Positions 1 to 4,762 of a DNA stretch of 6,140 nt are shown in pieces. The position numbers and the translations under genes were made by a program. Origin of the DNA: a bacterium (GTDB taxonomy: Bacteria; UBA9089; UBA9088; JAGUXG01); NCBI GenBank assembly GCA_020061965.1, contig JAGUXG010000075.1, positions 1 through 6,140 of the forward strand, written 5' to 3'. The notes beneath the pieces were generated by a model that worked only from the letters and a program-made list of their open reading frames with translations, was not told the DNA's origin and did no database searches. Numbering within the stretch: the first letter of the stretch is position 1; every line of letters starts with the position of its first letter.

Positions 1-9
1 CAAATTCAT
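1..9 (-). CDS. Possible start of a gene running off the left edge (3 codons visible)
   Basis: On the - strand, the ATG at 9-7 begins M-N-L and then leaves the window. It is preceded by AGGTGA (22-17), a good Shine-Dalgarno match, with a 7-nt spacer. If real, it is divergent from acpS, and the repeat-filled stretch up to 216 would be the shared intergenic region. Three codons cannot confirm a gene, so this rests only on the ribosome binding site. Confidence 0.2.
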
Positions 10-45
10 CTCTTTTTCACCTAAACACATACAGAATATCCATCA

Positions 46-77
46 CTTAAGCCCTTGAATCCTATCCTCCCTTTTAT
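46..77 (+). repeat. Degenerate 8-bp tandem repeat, block A
   Basis: Read in 8-base steps the sequence is CTTAAGCC, CTTGAATC, CTATCCTC, CCTTTTAT. The CTTGAATC unit is identical to the first unit of the block at 183-214. The period of 8 is not a multiple of 3 and no reading frame runs through it, so this is a non-coding repeat. The match decays quickly after the second unit. Confidence 0.45.
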
Positions 78-115
78 CACATATTTTTTCGGTAAACTTC
101 GTGTTTCTTGAGTAT

Positions 116-212
116 AAAAAGGATTCAAGGAATCAAGGGGTGGAGGGGGAGATGAAAGAAAGATTTGTTAATTCTTCAAACGCTTGAATCCTTGAACCCT
201 TGACCCCTTTTT
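116..212. repeat. Imperfect inverted repeat formed by two octamer blocks
   Basis: Positions 116-138 match the reverse complement of 190-212 at 19 of 23 bases. The arms are separated by 51 nt. A transcript could fold into a long stem, but the four mismatches come in two adjacent pairs and the loop is large. The T run (208-213) lies inside the right arm instead of following it, so this does not look like a standard intrinsic terminator. It may simply reflect two repeat blocks inserted in opposite orientation. Confidence 0.5.
119..150 (-). repeat. Degenerate 8-bp tandem repeat, block B (inverted)
   Basis: On the + strand the 8-base steps are AAGGATTC, AAGGAATC, AAGGGGTG, GAGGGGGA. Read on the - strand this is the same CTTGA(A/T)TC-like unit as in the other two blocks, grading into a C-rich stretch. 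It sits 68 bp downstream of the best-matching part of block A and 32 bp before block C. Confidence 0.55.
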
Positions 213-214
213 TG
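183..214 (+). repeat. Degenerate 8-bp tandem repeat, block C
   Basis: The units are CTTGAATC, CTTGAACC, CTTGACCC and CTTTTTTG. The invariant CTTGA core is followed by a tail in which one more position becomes C in each successive unit. This is the clearest of the three blocks. It ends 16 bp before the -35 box proposed for acpS. Confidence 0.65.
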
Positions 215-230
215 CAATGGATTCCTTCAC

Positions 231-260
231 TTGGGTAAATAGTTACCTTTTGGATATAAT
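231..260 (+). promoter_or_regulatory. Probable sigma-70-type promoter of acpS
   Basis: A perfect TATAAT lies at 255-260. A weak -35, TTGGGT (231-236), lies 18 bp upstream. Transcription should begin near 267, only about 4 nt before the ATG at 271. No Shine-Dalgarno sequence precedes that ATG, so the message would be nearly leaderless. Confidence 0.55.
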
Positions 261-270
261 CTCTGAAAAT

Positions 271-639
271 ATGATACTGGGAATTGGTATTGATAGTGTT
301 GATATATCAAGGATAGAGGAAGCCTGCAAAAAGTGGGGTGAGAGGTTTCTGCAAAAGATTTGGACAGATAAAGAGCTTTTATACTGTCAGAAGAAGACTT
401 ATAGATTCCAGCATCTCTCCGGAAGATTTGCGGCAAAAGAAGCAGTCTTTAAGGCACTTGGGATAGGCTGGCCGAGCATTTGCTTTTCCGAGATAGAGGT
501 AGTAAATTCTTCTGGGCCACCACGTGTAAGGCTACTCGGCAAGGCAAAAAAGATAGCTTCTGAAAAAGGGATATCCTCTATTCTCATCTCCATCTCACAT
601 ACAGACGGCAAAGCAGAGGCTATGGCAATATGCCAGTAA
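271..639 (+). CDS. acpS: Holo-[acyl-carrier-protein] synthase (AcpS)
   Basis: AcpS is a cytosolic enzyme that transfers 4'-phosphopantetheine from coenzyme A to a serine of apo-acyl carrier protein, which activates it for fatty acid synthesis. The 122-residue protein has the normal length of this short phosphopantetheinyl transferase family. The N-terminal GIGIDSVDISRIE (4-16) carries the metal-binding Asp8. SGRFAAKEAVFKALG (50-64) carries the second conserved acidic residue, Glu57. SISHTDGKAEAMAI (107-120) is the C-terminal family signature. The ATG at 271 is chosen because homology starts at MILGIGID. An in-frame ATG at 217 would add 18 residues unlike the family and lies upstream of the predicted transcription start. 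The gene appears monocistronic and converges on folE across 57 bp, in which I see no convincing terminator. Confidence 0.95.
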   Translation: MILGIGIDSVDISRIEEACKKWGERFLQKIWTDKELLYCQKKTYRFQHLSGRFAAKEAVFKALGIGWPSICFSEIEVVNSSGPPRVRLLGKAKKIASEKGISSILISISHTDGKAEAMAICQ

Positions 640-696
640 AAGCTCTCAACTTTCAGGTATCTTTATTGGCTGATTGCTAAAAGCTATTTTCTGATT

Positions 697-1239
697 TCAC
701 TTTCTTATAAGCTCCAGAAACTCCATTCTGGTTGACTCTTTGCTTCGGAAAAGACCAAGCATTGACGAGGTGACACAATTGGCATTCTGCTTCTTCACTC
801 CCCTTATGACCATACAGAGATGCAAAGCCTCAATAACTACGGCTACACCTTTGGGAGCCAAGATCTCGTTAATGGTATTGGCTACCTGTCCGGTCAACCT
901 CTCCTGAACCTGAAGCCTGCGGCTATAGACATCAACAACCCTGGCTAATTTGCTCAAACCTATTATCTTCTTGTCAGGAATATAAGCCACATGACACTTT
1001 CCAAAGAATGGAAGGAGATGATGTTCGCACAGGCTGACAATATCAATATCCCGCAAGAGCACCATTTCATCGTAATCTTCAGTAAAGACCGCATCTTGCA
1101 ATATTTTATATGGATCCTGGCTATAACCCTCTGTCAAAAATTTTAAGCCACTAGCTACCCTCTTTGGTGTCTTGACCAAACCCTCTCTCTCTGGATCTTC
1201 CCCTAACTTTAACAGCATAGAATGAATTAGCTCTTCCAT
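697..1239 (-). CDS. folE: GTP cyclohydrolase I (FolE, zinc-dependent type)
   Basis: FolE converts GTP to 7,8-dihydroneopterin triphosphate. This is the entry step to tetrahydrofolate and, in many bacteria, to queuosine-type deazapurines. The 180-residue protein is typical in length. The zinc site is visible as CEHHLLPF (Cys71, His74) plus Cys142 in LHLCMVIRGVKKQN, and His73 is the expected catalytic histidine. VQERLT (111-116) and the C-terminal SSMLGLFR segment also match the family, and no catalytic residue is missing. I start it at the ATG at 1239 (MEELIHSML). The open frame extends upstream to 1347, but those 36 codons cross the promoter and do not resemble FolE. There is no Shine-Dalgarno sequence, and the promoter's -10 box ends 7 nt before the ATG. 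The gene is divergent from the DUF362 gene. No other folate gene is in the window. Confidence 0.96.
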   Translation of the reverse strand: MEELIHSMLLKLGEDPEREGLVKTPKRVASGLKFLTEGYSQDPYKILQDAVFTEDYDEMVLLRDIDIVSLCEHHLLPFFGKCHVAYIPDKKIIGLSKLARVVDVYSRRLQVQERLTGQVANTINEILAPKGVAVVIEALHLCMVIRGVKKQNANCVTSSMLGLFRSKESTRMEFLELIRK

Positions 1240-1246
1240 ATTTTTG

Positions 1247-1276
1247 ATTATACCACGAAAAGCAGCAGGTTTGCAA
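1247..1276 (-). promoter_or_regulatory. Promoter of folE, extended -10 type
   Basis: On the - strand, TTGCAA (1276-1271) is followed by an 18-bp spacer and a perfect TATAAT (1252-1247). TGG directly before the -10 gives the extended TGnTATAAT form. The gap from -10 to ATG is only 7 nt (CAAAAAT), so transcription should start at or next to the A of the start codon, giving a leaderless mRNA. Confidence 0.75.
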
Positions 1277-1283
1277 CAAACAC

Positions 1284-1312
1284 TTGACACAAAAACTCTC
1301 TGCTTGTAGAAT
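1284..1312 (+). promoter_or_regulatory. Promoter of the DUF362 gene
   Basis: A perfect TTGACA (1284-1289), an ideal 17-bp spacer and TAGAAT (1307-1312, 5 of 6) form a strong consensus promoter. The -10 ends 7 nt before the ATG at 1320 and no Shine-Dalgarno sequence fits between them. The -35 box lies 7 bp from the oppositely oriented folE -35, so the two promoters are back to back. Confidence 0.75.
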
Positions 1313-1319
1313 AAAGTTA

Positions 1320-2417
1320 ATGAAAAAGGTGTTCTTCGTTCCAGCAAAGGTGAGGGAGAAAGGACTTTTAGACGGACTGGAAAGGGCGATAGCCCTTTCT
1401 TGCCCTCAAATTGCCAAAGGAGAGGCAGCAGCTATAAAGATCCACTTTGGAGAGTATGGAAATACAAGGTATATTAGACCCACCTTTGTCAGAAAAGTGG
1501 CAGAAGAAGTAGCAAAGATGGGTGGAGAGCCATTTGTGACAGATACAACAGCCCTTTACAGAGGAAAAAGAGACTCGCTATTCTCTGCACTTTCCACTGC
1601 AGCCTCTCATGGATTCACTTGCGAGACAATGGGTTGCCCTGTTCTTATTGCTGATGGGATAAGATCATCAGGCTATGAAGTTACTCTCCAGAATCCACTC
1701 AGGCTTCCTAAAGTAAAGGTGGCATCCTTGATATTTGAGGCAGACTTTTTGATTGTTCTTTCCCACTTTACCTTCCATCCATTGGTCATCCCTGCAGCCT
1801 CTATCAAGAATGTAGGTATGGGCTGTGTCACGAAAGAGAGCAAGCTGGCGATGCACTCTGGTTCTAAGATCAGGTTTAATGAGAAGAAGTGTCTCTTTTG
1901 CAAAGCCTGTGTAATGATCTGTCCAGTTGGTGCATTAAAGGTAAAAGATAAAAAGATTGAATATGATGAGAAGGCGTGCATAGGGTGTGGGGAGTGCATA
2001 AGTGAATGTGAGGAGGAGGCTATATCTGTCCCCTGGGAGAAGAAGGTGCCAAGTGATGTTCAGGCAGGAATACTGGATGCCTTCAAGGCAACCCTTTCTA
2101 CTTATGGCAAGAATAAAGCCTTATTTATCAATATCTGTTTGGATATTACCGAACACTGTGATTGTTTTGGAAAAGCAGATATTCCGGTAATCCCTGATAT
2201 TGGCATCCTTGTCTCAGATGATGCTCTGGCTTGCGACAAAGCAAGTTTTGATCTGACTAAAAGCCTCCCTGAATATCCAGGCTCAGACTGGGATAAAAAG
2301 AAGAAGGGAGAAGAAAGGAGTATCTCCGTAGCTCTCTCTGAGGCAGACTCTTTCTTTGAGTTAGCCAAAGAATCTGGCATAGGTGATTTAAATTATGAAC
2401 TTATGAACATTTTATGA
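1320..2417 (+). CDS. DUF362 domain protein with two [4Fe-4S] ferredoxin motifs
   Basis: This 365-residue cytoplasmic iron-sulfur protein belongs to the DUF362/ferredoxin family, whose biochemical role is not firmly established. Residues 1-170 form the first part of the DUF362 domain, including IKIHFGEYGN (39-48), SHFTFHPL (148-155) and SIKNVGMGC (161-169). A ferredoxin insert follows. Cys191, 194, 197 and 201 form one CxxCxxCxxxCP cluster site. Cys220, 223, 226 and 230 form a second, in which the usual Pro after the last Cys is Glu. The DUF362 domain resumes with HCDCFGKADIPVIPDIGILV (279-298) and an ALACDKASFDL segment near 302-312. The ATG at 1320 is chosen because the family begins MKKVFFVPAK and the promoter ends just upstream; the 12 in-frame codons from 1284 overlap the -35 box. 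A role as an electron-transfer or metal/cofactor-handling protein is inference only. The following gene has its own promoter, so co-transcription is possible but not required. Confidence 0.88.
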   Translation: MKKVFFVPAKVREKGLLDGLERAIALSCPQIAKGEAAAIKIHFGEYGNTRYIRPTFVRKVAEEVAKMGGEPFVTDTTALYRGKRDSLFSALSTAASHGFTCETMGCPVLIADGIRSSGYEVTLQNPLRLPKVKVASLIFEADFLIVLSHFTFHPLVIPAASIKNVGMGCVTKESKLAMHSGSKIRFNEKKCLFCKACVMICPVGALKVKDKKIEYDEKACIGCGECISECEEEAISVPWEKKVPSDVQAGILDAFKATLSTYGKNKALFINICLDITEHCDCFGKADIPVIPDIGILVSDDALACDKASFDLTKSLPEYPGSDWDKKKKGEERSISVALSEADSFFELAKESGIGDLNYELMNIL

Positions 2418-2437
2418 TCCAGATCCATAAATAAAGT

Positions 2438-2466
2438 TTGACAGAAGCAAAAGAGAAAGATATACT
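2438..2466 (+). promoter_or_regulatory. Promoter of the PUR-alpha-like / ferredoxin-fold / beta-rich protein unit
   Basis: A perfect TTGACA (2438-2443), a 17-bp spacer and TATACT (2461-2466, 5 of 6) lie in the 68-bp gap after the DUF362 stop. Transcription should start near 2473, inside the Shine-Dalgarno stretch. The in-frame TTG at 2438 that could be read as a start codon is the first three bases of this -35 box. Confidence 0.7.
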
Positions 2467-2470
2467 TCTG

Positions 2471-2480
2471 GGGAGGGTGA
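2471..2480 (+). promoter_or_regulatory. Ribosome binding site that fixes the start of the PUR-alpha-like gene
   Basis: GGGAGGGTGA lies 5 nt before the ATG at 2486 and complements the 3' end of 16S rRNA well. It selects 2486 over the longer in-frame TTG start at 2438. If transcription begins near 2473, the first bases of this site may be absent from the mRNA. Confidence 0.65.
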
Positions 2481-2485
2481 ATGAT

Positions 2486-2680
2486 ATGGATAATGAAATC
2501 TTAAGCAAAAGATTAGATGTTGAATCAAAGACCTTCTTCTTTGACTACAAAGAAAACCCTAAAGGCAAGTTCCTGCGAATCATTGAGAAAGCAGGAGGGA
2601 AAAAGAACGCCATCGTTCTTCCAGATACAGGGTTAGAAGAGTTTATCAAGGTCTTAGAATCAATAAAAGGTAGCAGATAA
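2486..2680 (+). CDS. Small PUR-alpha-like (DUF3276-type) nucleic-acid-binding protein
   Basis: This 64-residue protein resembles the bacterial PUR-alpha-like/DUF3276 family, small single-stranded nucleic-acid-binding proteins with a beta-beta-beta-beta-alpha repeat. The recognisable core is LSKRLDVESKTFFFDYKENP (6-25), then KGKFLRIIEKAGG (26-38), then a final strand NAIVLP (41-46) and a helix GLEEFIKVLESI (49-60). It contains one PUR repeat, so it would be expected to act as a dimer. The start at 2486 has a strong ribosome binding site; an in-frame TTG at 2438 would add 16 residues but falls on the promoter. The stop codon shares one base with the next gene's ATG (TAATG), indicating translational coupling. 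The family call rests on pattern recognition, and the RNA or DNA target is unknown. Confidence 0.75.
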   Translation: MDNEILSKRLDVESKTFFFDYKENPKGKFLRIIEKAGGKKNAIVLPDTGLEEFIKVLESIKGSR

Positions 2681-2928
2681 TGCTTTTTGTAACTACACTT
2701 ACCACTCTTCCTGGAAAGACTCTGGAAGCCTTAGAGGTATTTCTAAAATATACTAAGGTTCCTGAGACCATCAGGGTAAAAGAGGCCCTTGTTCTCTTTG
2801 GAAAGCCTGATCTCCTTTTGATATTTGAGGCAGATGACGAGAGAGAAGCGGCTCAATTTGTGATTCAGTTCAATGAGATTGCTGATACTCAAACATCCCT
2901 TGCCTTTCCAGTAAAGGAGGTTTTGTAA
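2680..2928 (+). CDS. Small ferredoxin-fold protein, Lrp/AsnC ligand-domain-like
   Basis: This is an 82-residue protein without a DNA-binding domain, signal peptide or membrane segment. Its layout suggests a beta-alpha-beta-beta-alpha-beta (ferredoxin-like) fold: strand MLFVTTLTTL (1-10), helix around 13-23, strand VKEALVLFGKPDLLLIFEAD (33-52) with a GKPD turn, helix EREAAQFVIQF (54-64), and a final strand TSLAFPV (72-78). The G-x-x-D-L-L turn followed by an acidic EADD stretch resembles the stand-alone ligand-binding domain of Lrp/AsnC regulators, or GYD-type proteins, which form oligomers and bind small molecules. AAAGG (2666-2670) is its ribosome binding site, 9 nt before the ATG. It overlaps the previous stop by one base and abuts the next ATG, so it is coupled to both. 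I cannot name its ligand, and the family assignment is tentative. Confidence 0.7.
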   Translation: MLFVTTLTTLPGKTLEALEVFLKYTKVPETIRVKEALVLFGKPDLLLIFEADDEREAAQFVIQFNEIADTQTSLAFPVKEVL

Positions 2929-3648
2929 ATGTGGTTTATCTTTCTCCTTCTCTTTTCTGTATCCTGTCAAGCACTTGAGCTTATAAATATTCCTACCACT
3001 AATACCCTGAAAAAAGGAGATTTGGCTCTTCTTTTTCGCATCTATGATGAGGGCGGACTGGTTATAGACTCAAGGTTTGGATTGGCGAAAAGAGTAGTAG
3101 TTGGCATTCCTCTTGACCTTCAGAATGCCATCGGCGATGAGAAGATGGAGACATCCCTTCCCCTTGTTCTTTCTGGAAGGATAAGAATAACGGATGGGAC
3201 AAAAAGGTTTCCAGGTCTGGCTATAGGCTACCACGACCCTTATGGATATAAAAAGAGATGGCTTGATGAGAAGGAAGAACCTCGCAAAAGGATAAAGGGA
3301 ATAAAAGGCTTATACCTTGTGGCCAGCAAGCCAATTCTCCTTTTAGATACAAAGATAGGCTCTCATTTTGGTCTTCTGGCTGATGTTGAGGATTATAAAA
3401 AGGGTGGTTTATCCTTATTTTGTGGAGCAGAGGTAGATATTGGCTCTGGAATGAAATTTTTGCTTGAGACAGGGGATATTCCTTTAGATAAAGGAGAGGA
3501 AGGTAGAGAAGCTACCCTTTGCCTTGGAATGAGATGGAATCTTGCTCCAAGACTCTTCTTAGAGTTTGACCTTATTGACCTTTCACACACTCCCTCACGG
3601 ACAGCCAAGATATGCTATCAGACAACCCTATTTAAGACTGAGAAGTAA
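2929..3648 (+). CDS. Secreted beta-strand-rich protein, probable outer-membrane barrel
   Basis: I do not recognise a named family. The 239-residue product begins with a short hydrophobic signal peptide, MWFIFLLLFSVSCQA (1-15), with likely cleavage after Ala15. Cys13 is present, but the preceding residues are a poor lipobox. The mature part reads as alternating short beta strands and charged turns, for example LALLFRIYD (32-40), AKRVVVGIPLDL (53-64), LVLSGRIRI (79-87), GMKFLLETGD (174-183) and ATLCLGMRWNL (195-205). This is the pattern of small outer-membrane beta-barrels such as YjbH-like or porin-like proteins. A basic segment near 108-125 (KKRWLDEKEEPRKRIKG) could be an extended loop. AAGGAGG (2914-2920), 8 nt before the ATG, is a textbook ribosome binding site, and the ATG directly follows the preceding stop. 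The stop lies 3 bp from the stop of the convergent CBS gene. The function is unknown. Confidence 0.8.
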   Translation: MWFIFLLLFSVSCQALELINIPTTNTLKKGDLALLFRIYDEGGLVIDSRFGLAKRVVVGIPLDLQNAIGDEKMETSLPLVLSGRIRITDGTKRFPGLAIGYHDPYGYKKRWLDEKEEPRKRIKGIKGLYLVASKPILLLDTKIGSHFGLLADVEDYKKGGLSLFCGAEVDIGSGMKFLLETGDIPLDKGEEGREATLCLGMRWNLAPRLFLEFDLIDLSHTPSRTAKICYQTTLFKTEK

Positions 3649-3651
3649 ATA

Positions 3652-4068
3652 TCATGCCCTTTTTACCATTGCCTTAACCACATCAGAGATAGAGAGTATT
3701 CCTGCTGGAAAGAGCTTAGTCTTCTCACCAACCTTCACCTCTTGTTGGACTATCAACCTATGGATACTGTATATGCACATAAGCCTGACAGCCTCTCTTA
3801 GTGAGTCCTCTCTGGAGACCGTTATAGCTGGAGATGTCATTATCTCCTTCACCTTTATCCCCTCTAAATTGCCCTCCATATCACCGTCTACCACCCTGGC
3901 CATATCAGTCTCAGAGAGAACACCAACTAATTCTCCATCAATAGAGGTGACTGCCAGACCACTCACATCATTGTCCACTAACATCTCCATAGCCTCACAG
4001 ACCAATGCATCCTGTAAAACAGTGATCACACCCCGAGTCATCACGTCCTTAACCTTCAAACCTGTCAT
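3652..4068 (-). CDS. Two-CBS-domain protein
   Basis: This 138-residue protein consists of a tandem pair of CBS motifs, which fold together as a Bateman module that usually binds adenosine nucleotides or S-adenosylmethionine and regulates other proteins. CBS1 spans roughly 8-60 (VKDVMTRGVITV to GELVGVLSETDMARVV). CBS2 spans roughly 73-133 (VKEIMTSPAITV to AGILSISDVVKAM). CBS2 carries an extra charged loop (about 108-120, QQEVKVGEKTKLF) between its second and third strands that CBS1 lacks. There is no enzymatic or DNA-binding domain, so a free-standing sensor is the natural inference. AGGAGG (4080-4075), 6 nt before the ATG, is a strong ribosome binding site. The gene is the last of a trpB, neuA-like, CBS unit, 21 nt after the preceding stop. 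Its partner protein cannot be deduced from the sequence. Confidence 0.92.
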   Translation of the reverse strand: MTGLKVKDVMTRGVITVLQDALVCEAMEMLVDNDVSGLAVTSIDGELVGVLSETDMARVVDGDMEGNLEGIKVKEIMTSPAITVSREDSLREAVRLMCIYSIHRLIVQQEVKVGEKTKLFPAGILSISDVVKAMVKRA

Positions 4069-4089
4069 TCTCTTCCTCCTGATATAATA

Positions 4090-4758
4090 TTATCTCATAA
4101 TACATTCTGCCAAAAGCAAGTCTAATTTTGTGTCTATATCGCAAGACTCCTCTTCTTCCATCACCAACCCTCTTATGGAGCAGTCCCAGATCTTTCCAGC
4201 CTTGATTATAGATGTCTTGGCTGTATAGACCGCACCATTCAGAAGATAGATAGGAGGCAGATCCTGGCTTCTTGCATAGCTCTTTCCTTCAGGGAATAGG
4301 AATGATAGCCTGTTATCTTCCAATCGCACCATCCAATAGGGGTTTTTTTCTGCCAAGCAGACACTCACTACTGCATCGCAGCCCTCTTTCATCAGCATCT
4401 CAATGCTCTGGTTGATATGGCTTGCTTTCCGTAAGGGCGAGGTTGGCTGGAGTATGGTAACCACATCAGGTGTGAAGCCTTCTTCTTCTAAAAATCTTAA
4501 GGCGTGTTGATAGACCAAGATAGATGGTGTCTCATCCTTAGCCAGTTCCTCAGGTCTAATTATCACCTCAACCCCTTCTTGGCGAGAGAAATCAGCTATC
4601 TCCTGGTCTTCTGTTGAGACAACCAACCTTTCTAAATTTGCCTTCTTTGCCTCGCTAATGGTATAGAAGATGAGCGGTTTCCCTGAAAGCAAAGCAAGAT
4701 TCTTCTTCATAATCCTCTTTGACCCACCCCTTGCCGGAATAATACCAAGCGTCTTCAT
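4090..4758 (-). CDS. CMP-sialic/nonulosonic acid synthetase (NeuA/PseF-type cytidylyltransferase)
   Basis: This cytosolic enzyme activates a nine-carbon sugar acid (N-acetylneuraminic, legionaminic or pseudaminic acid) with CTP, giving the CMP-sugar used for surface glycans or flagellin glycosylation. The 222-residue length fits the single-domain bacterial forms. IPARGGSKRIMKKN (7-20) is the nucleotide-binding signature. RPEELAKDETPS (68-79), LQPTSPLR (103-110), NGAVY (174-178) and the C-terminal CDIDTKLDL (206-214, metal-binding aspartates) are all present, so it should be active. It begins 4 nt after the trpB stop with no clear Shine-Dalgarno sequence, which suggests translational coupling to trpB. 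No nonulosonate synthase (neuB/pseI) or other sugar gene is in the window, so the actual substrate is unresolved and I give no gene symbol. Related CMP-KDO synthetases (KdsB) have different motifs and fit less well. Confidence 0.9.
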   Translation of the reverse strand: MKTLGIIPARGGSKRIMKKNLALLSGKPLIFYTISEAKKANLERLVVSTEDQEIADFSRQEGVEVIIRPEELAKDETPSILVYQHALRFLEEEGFTPDVVTILQPTSPLRKASHINQSIEMLMKEGCDAVVSVCLAEKNPYWMVRLEDNRLSFLFPEGKSYARSQDLPPIYLLNGAVYTAKTSIIKAGKIWDCSIRGLVMEEEESCDIDTKLDLLLAECIMR

Positions 4759-4762
4759 TGTC

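Noticed and set aside
217..270. N-terminal extension of acpS from the ATG at 217
   Set aside because: The 18 extra residues do not resemble AcpS, contain the -10 box TATAAT, and lie upstream of the predicted transcription start.
640..696. Possible terminator between convergent acpS and folE, including a direct repeat TAAAAGCT (637-644 and 678-685)
   Set aside because: The only stems found are 3-4 bp with poor loops and no T tract. The 8-base direct repeat is short enough to be chance in AT-rich DNA.
1673..1999. - strand open frame of 108 codons inside the DUF362 gene
   Set aside because: It lies opposite a well-supported iron-sulfur protein gene and shows no motif of its own.
3566..4087. 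Long + strand open frame of 173 codons across the CBS gene
   Set aside because: It is the antisense shadow of the CBS gene and the end of the beta-rich gene. The protein is rich in Ser/Thr/Ile low-complexity stretches and has no ribosome binding site, while the opposite strand has clear CBS motifs and AGGAGG.
4083..4092. Palindrome ATAATATTAT between the neuA-like and CBS genes
   Set aside because: It is a short pure A/T palindrome overlapping the neuA-like stop codon, likely chance, with no matching second site.
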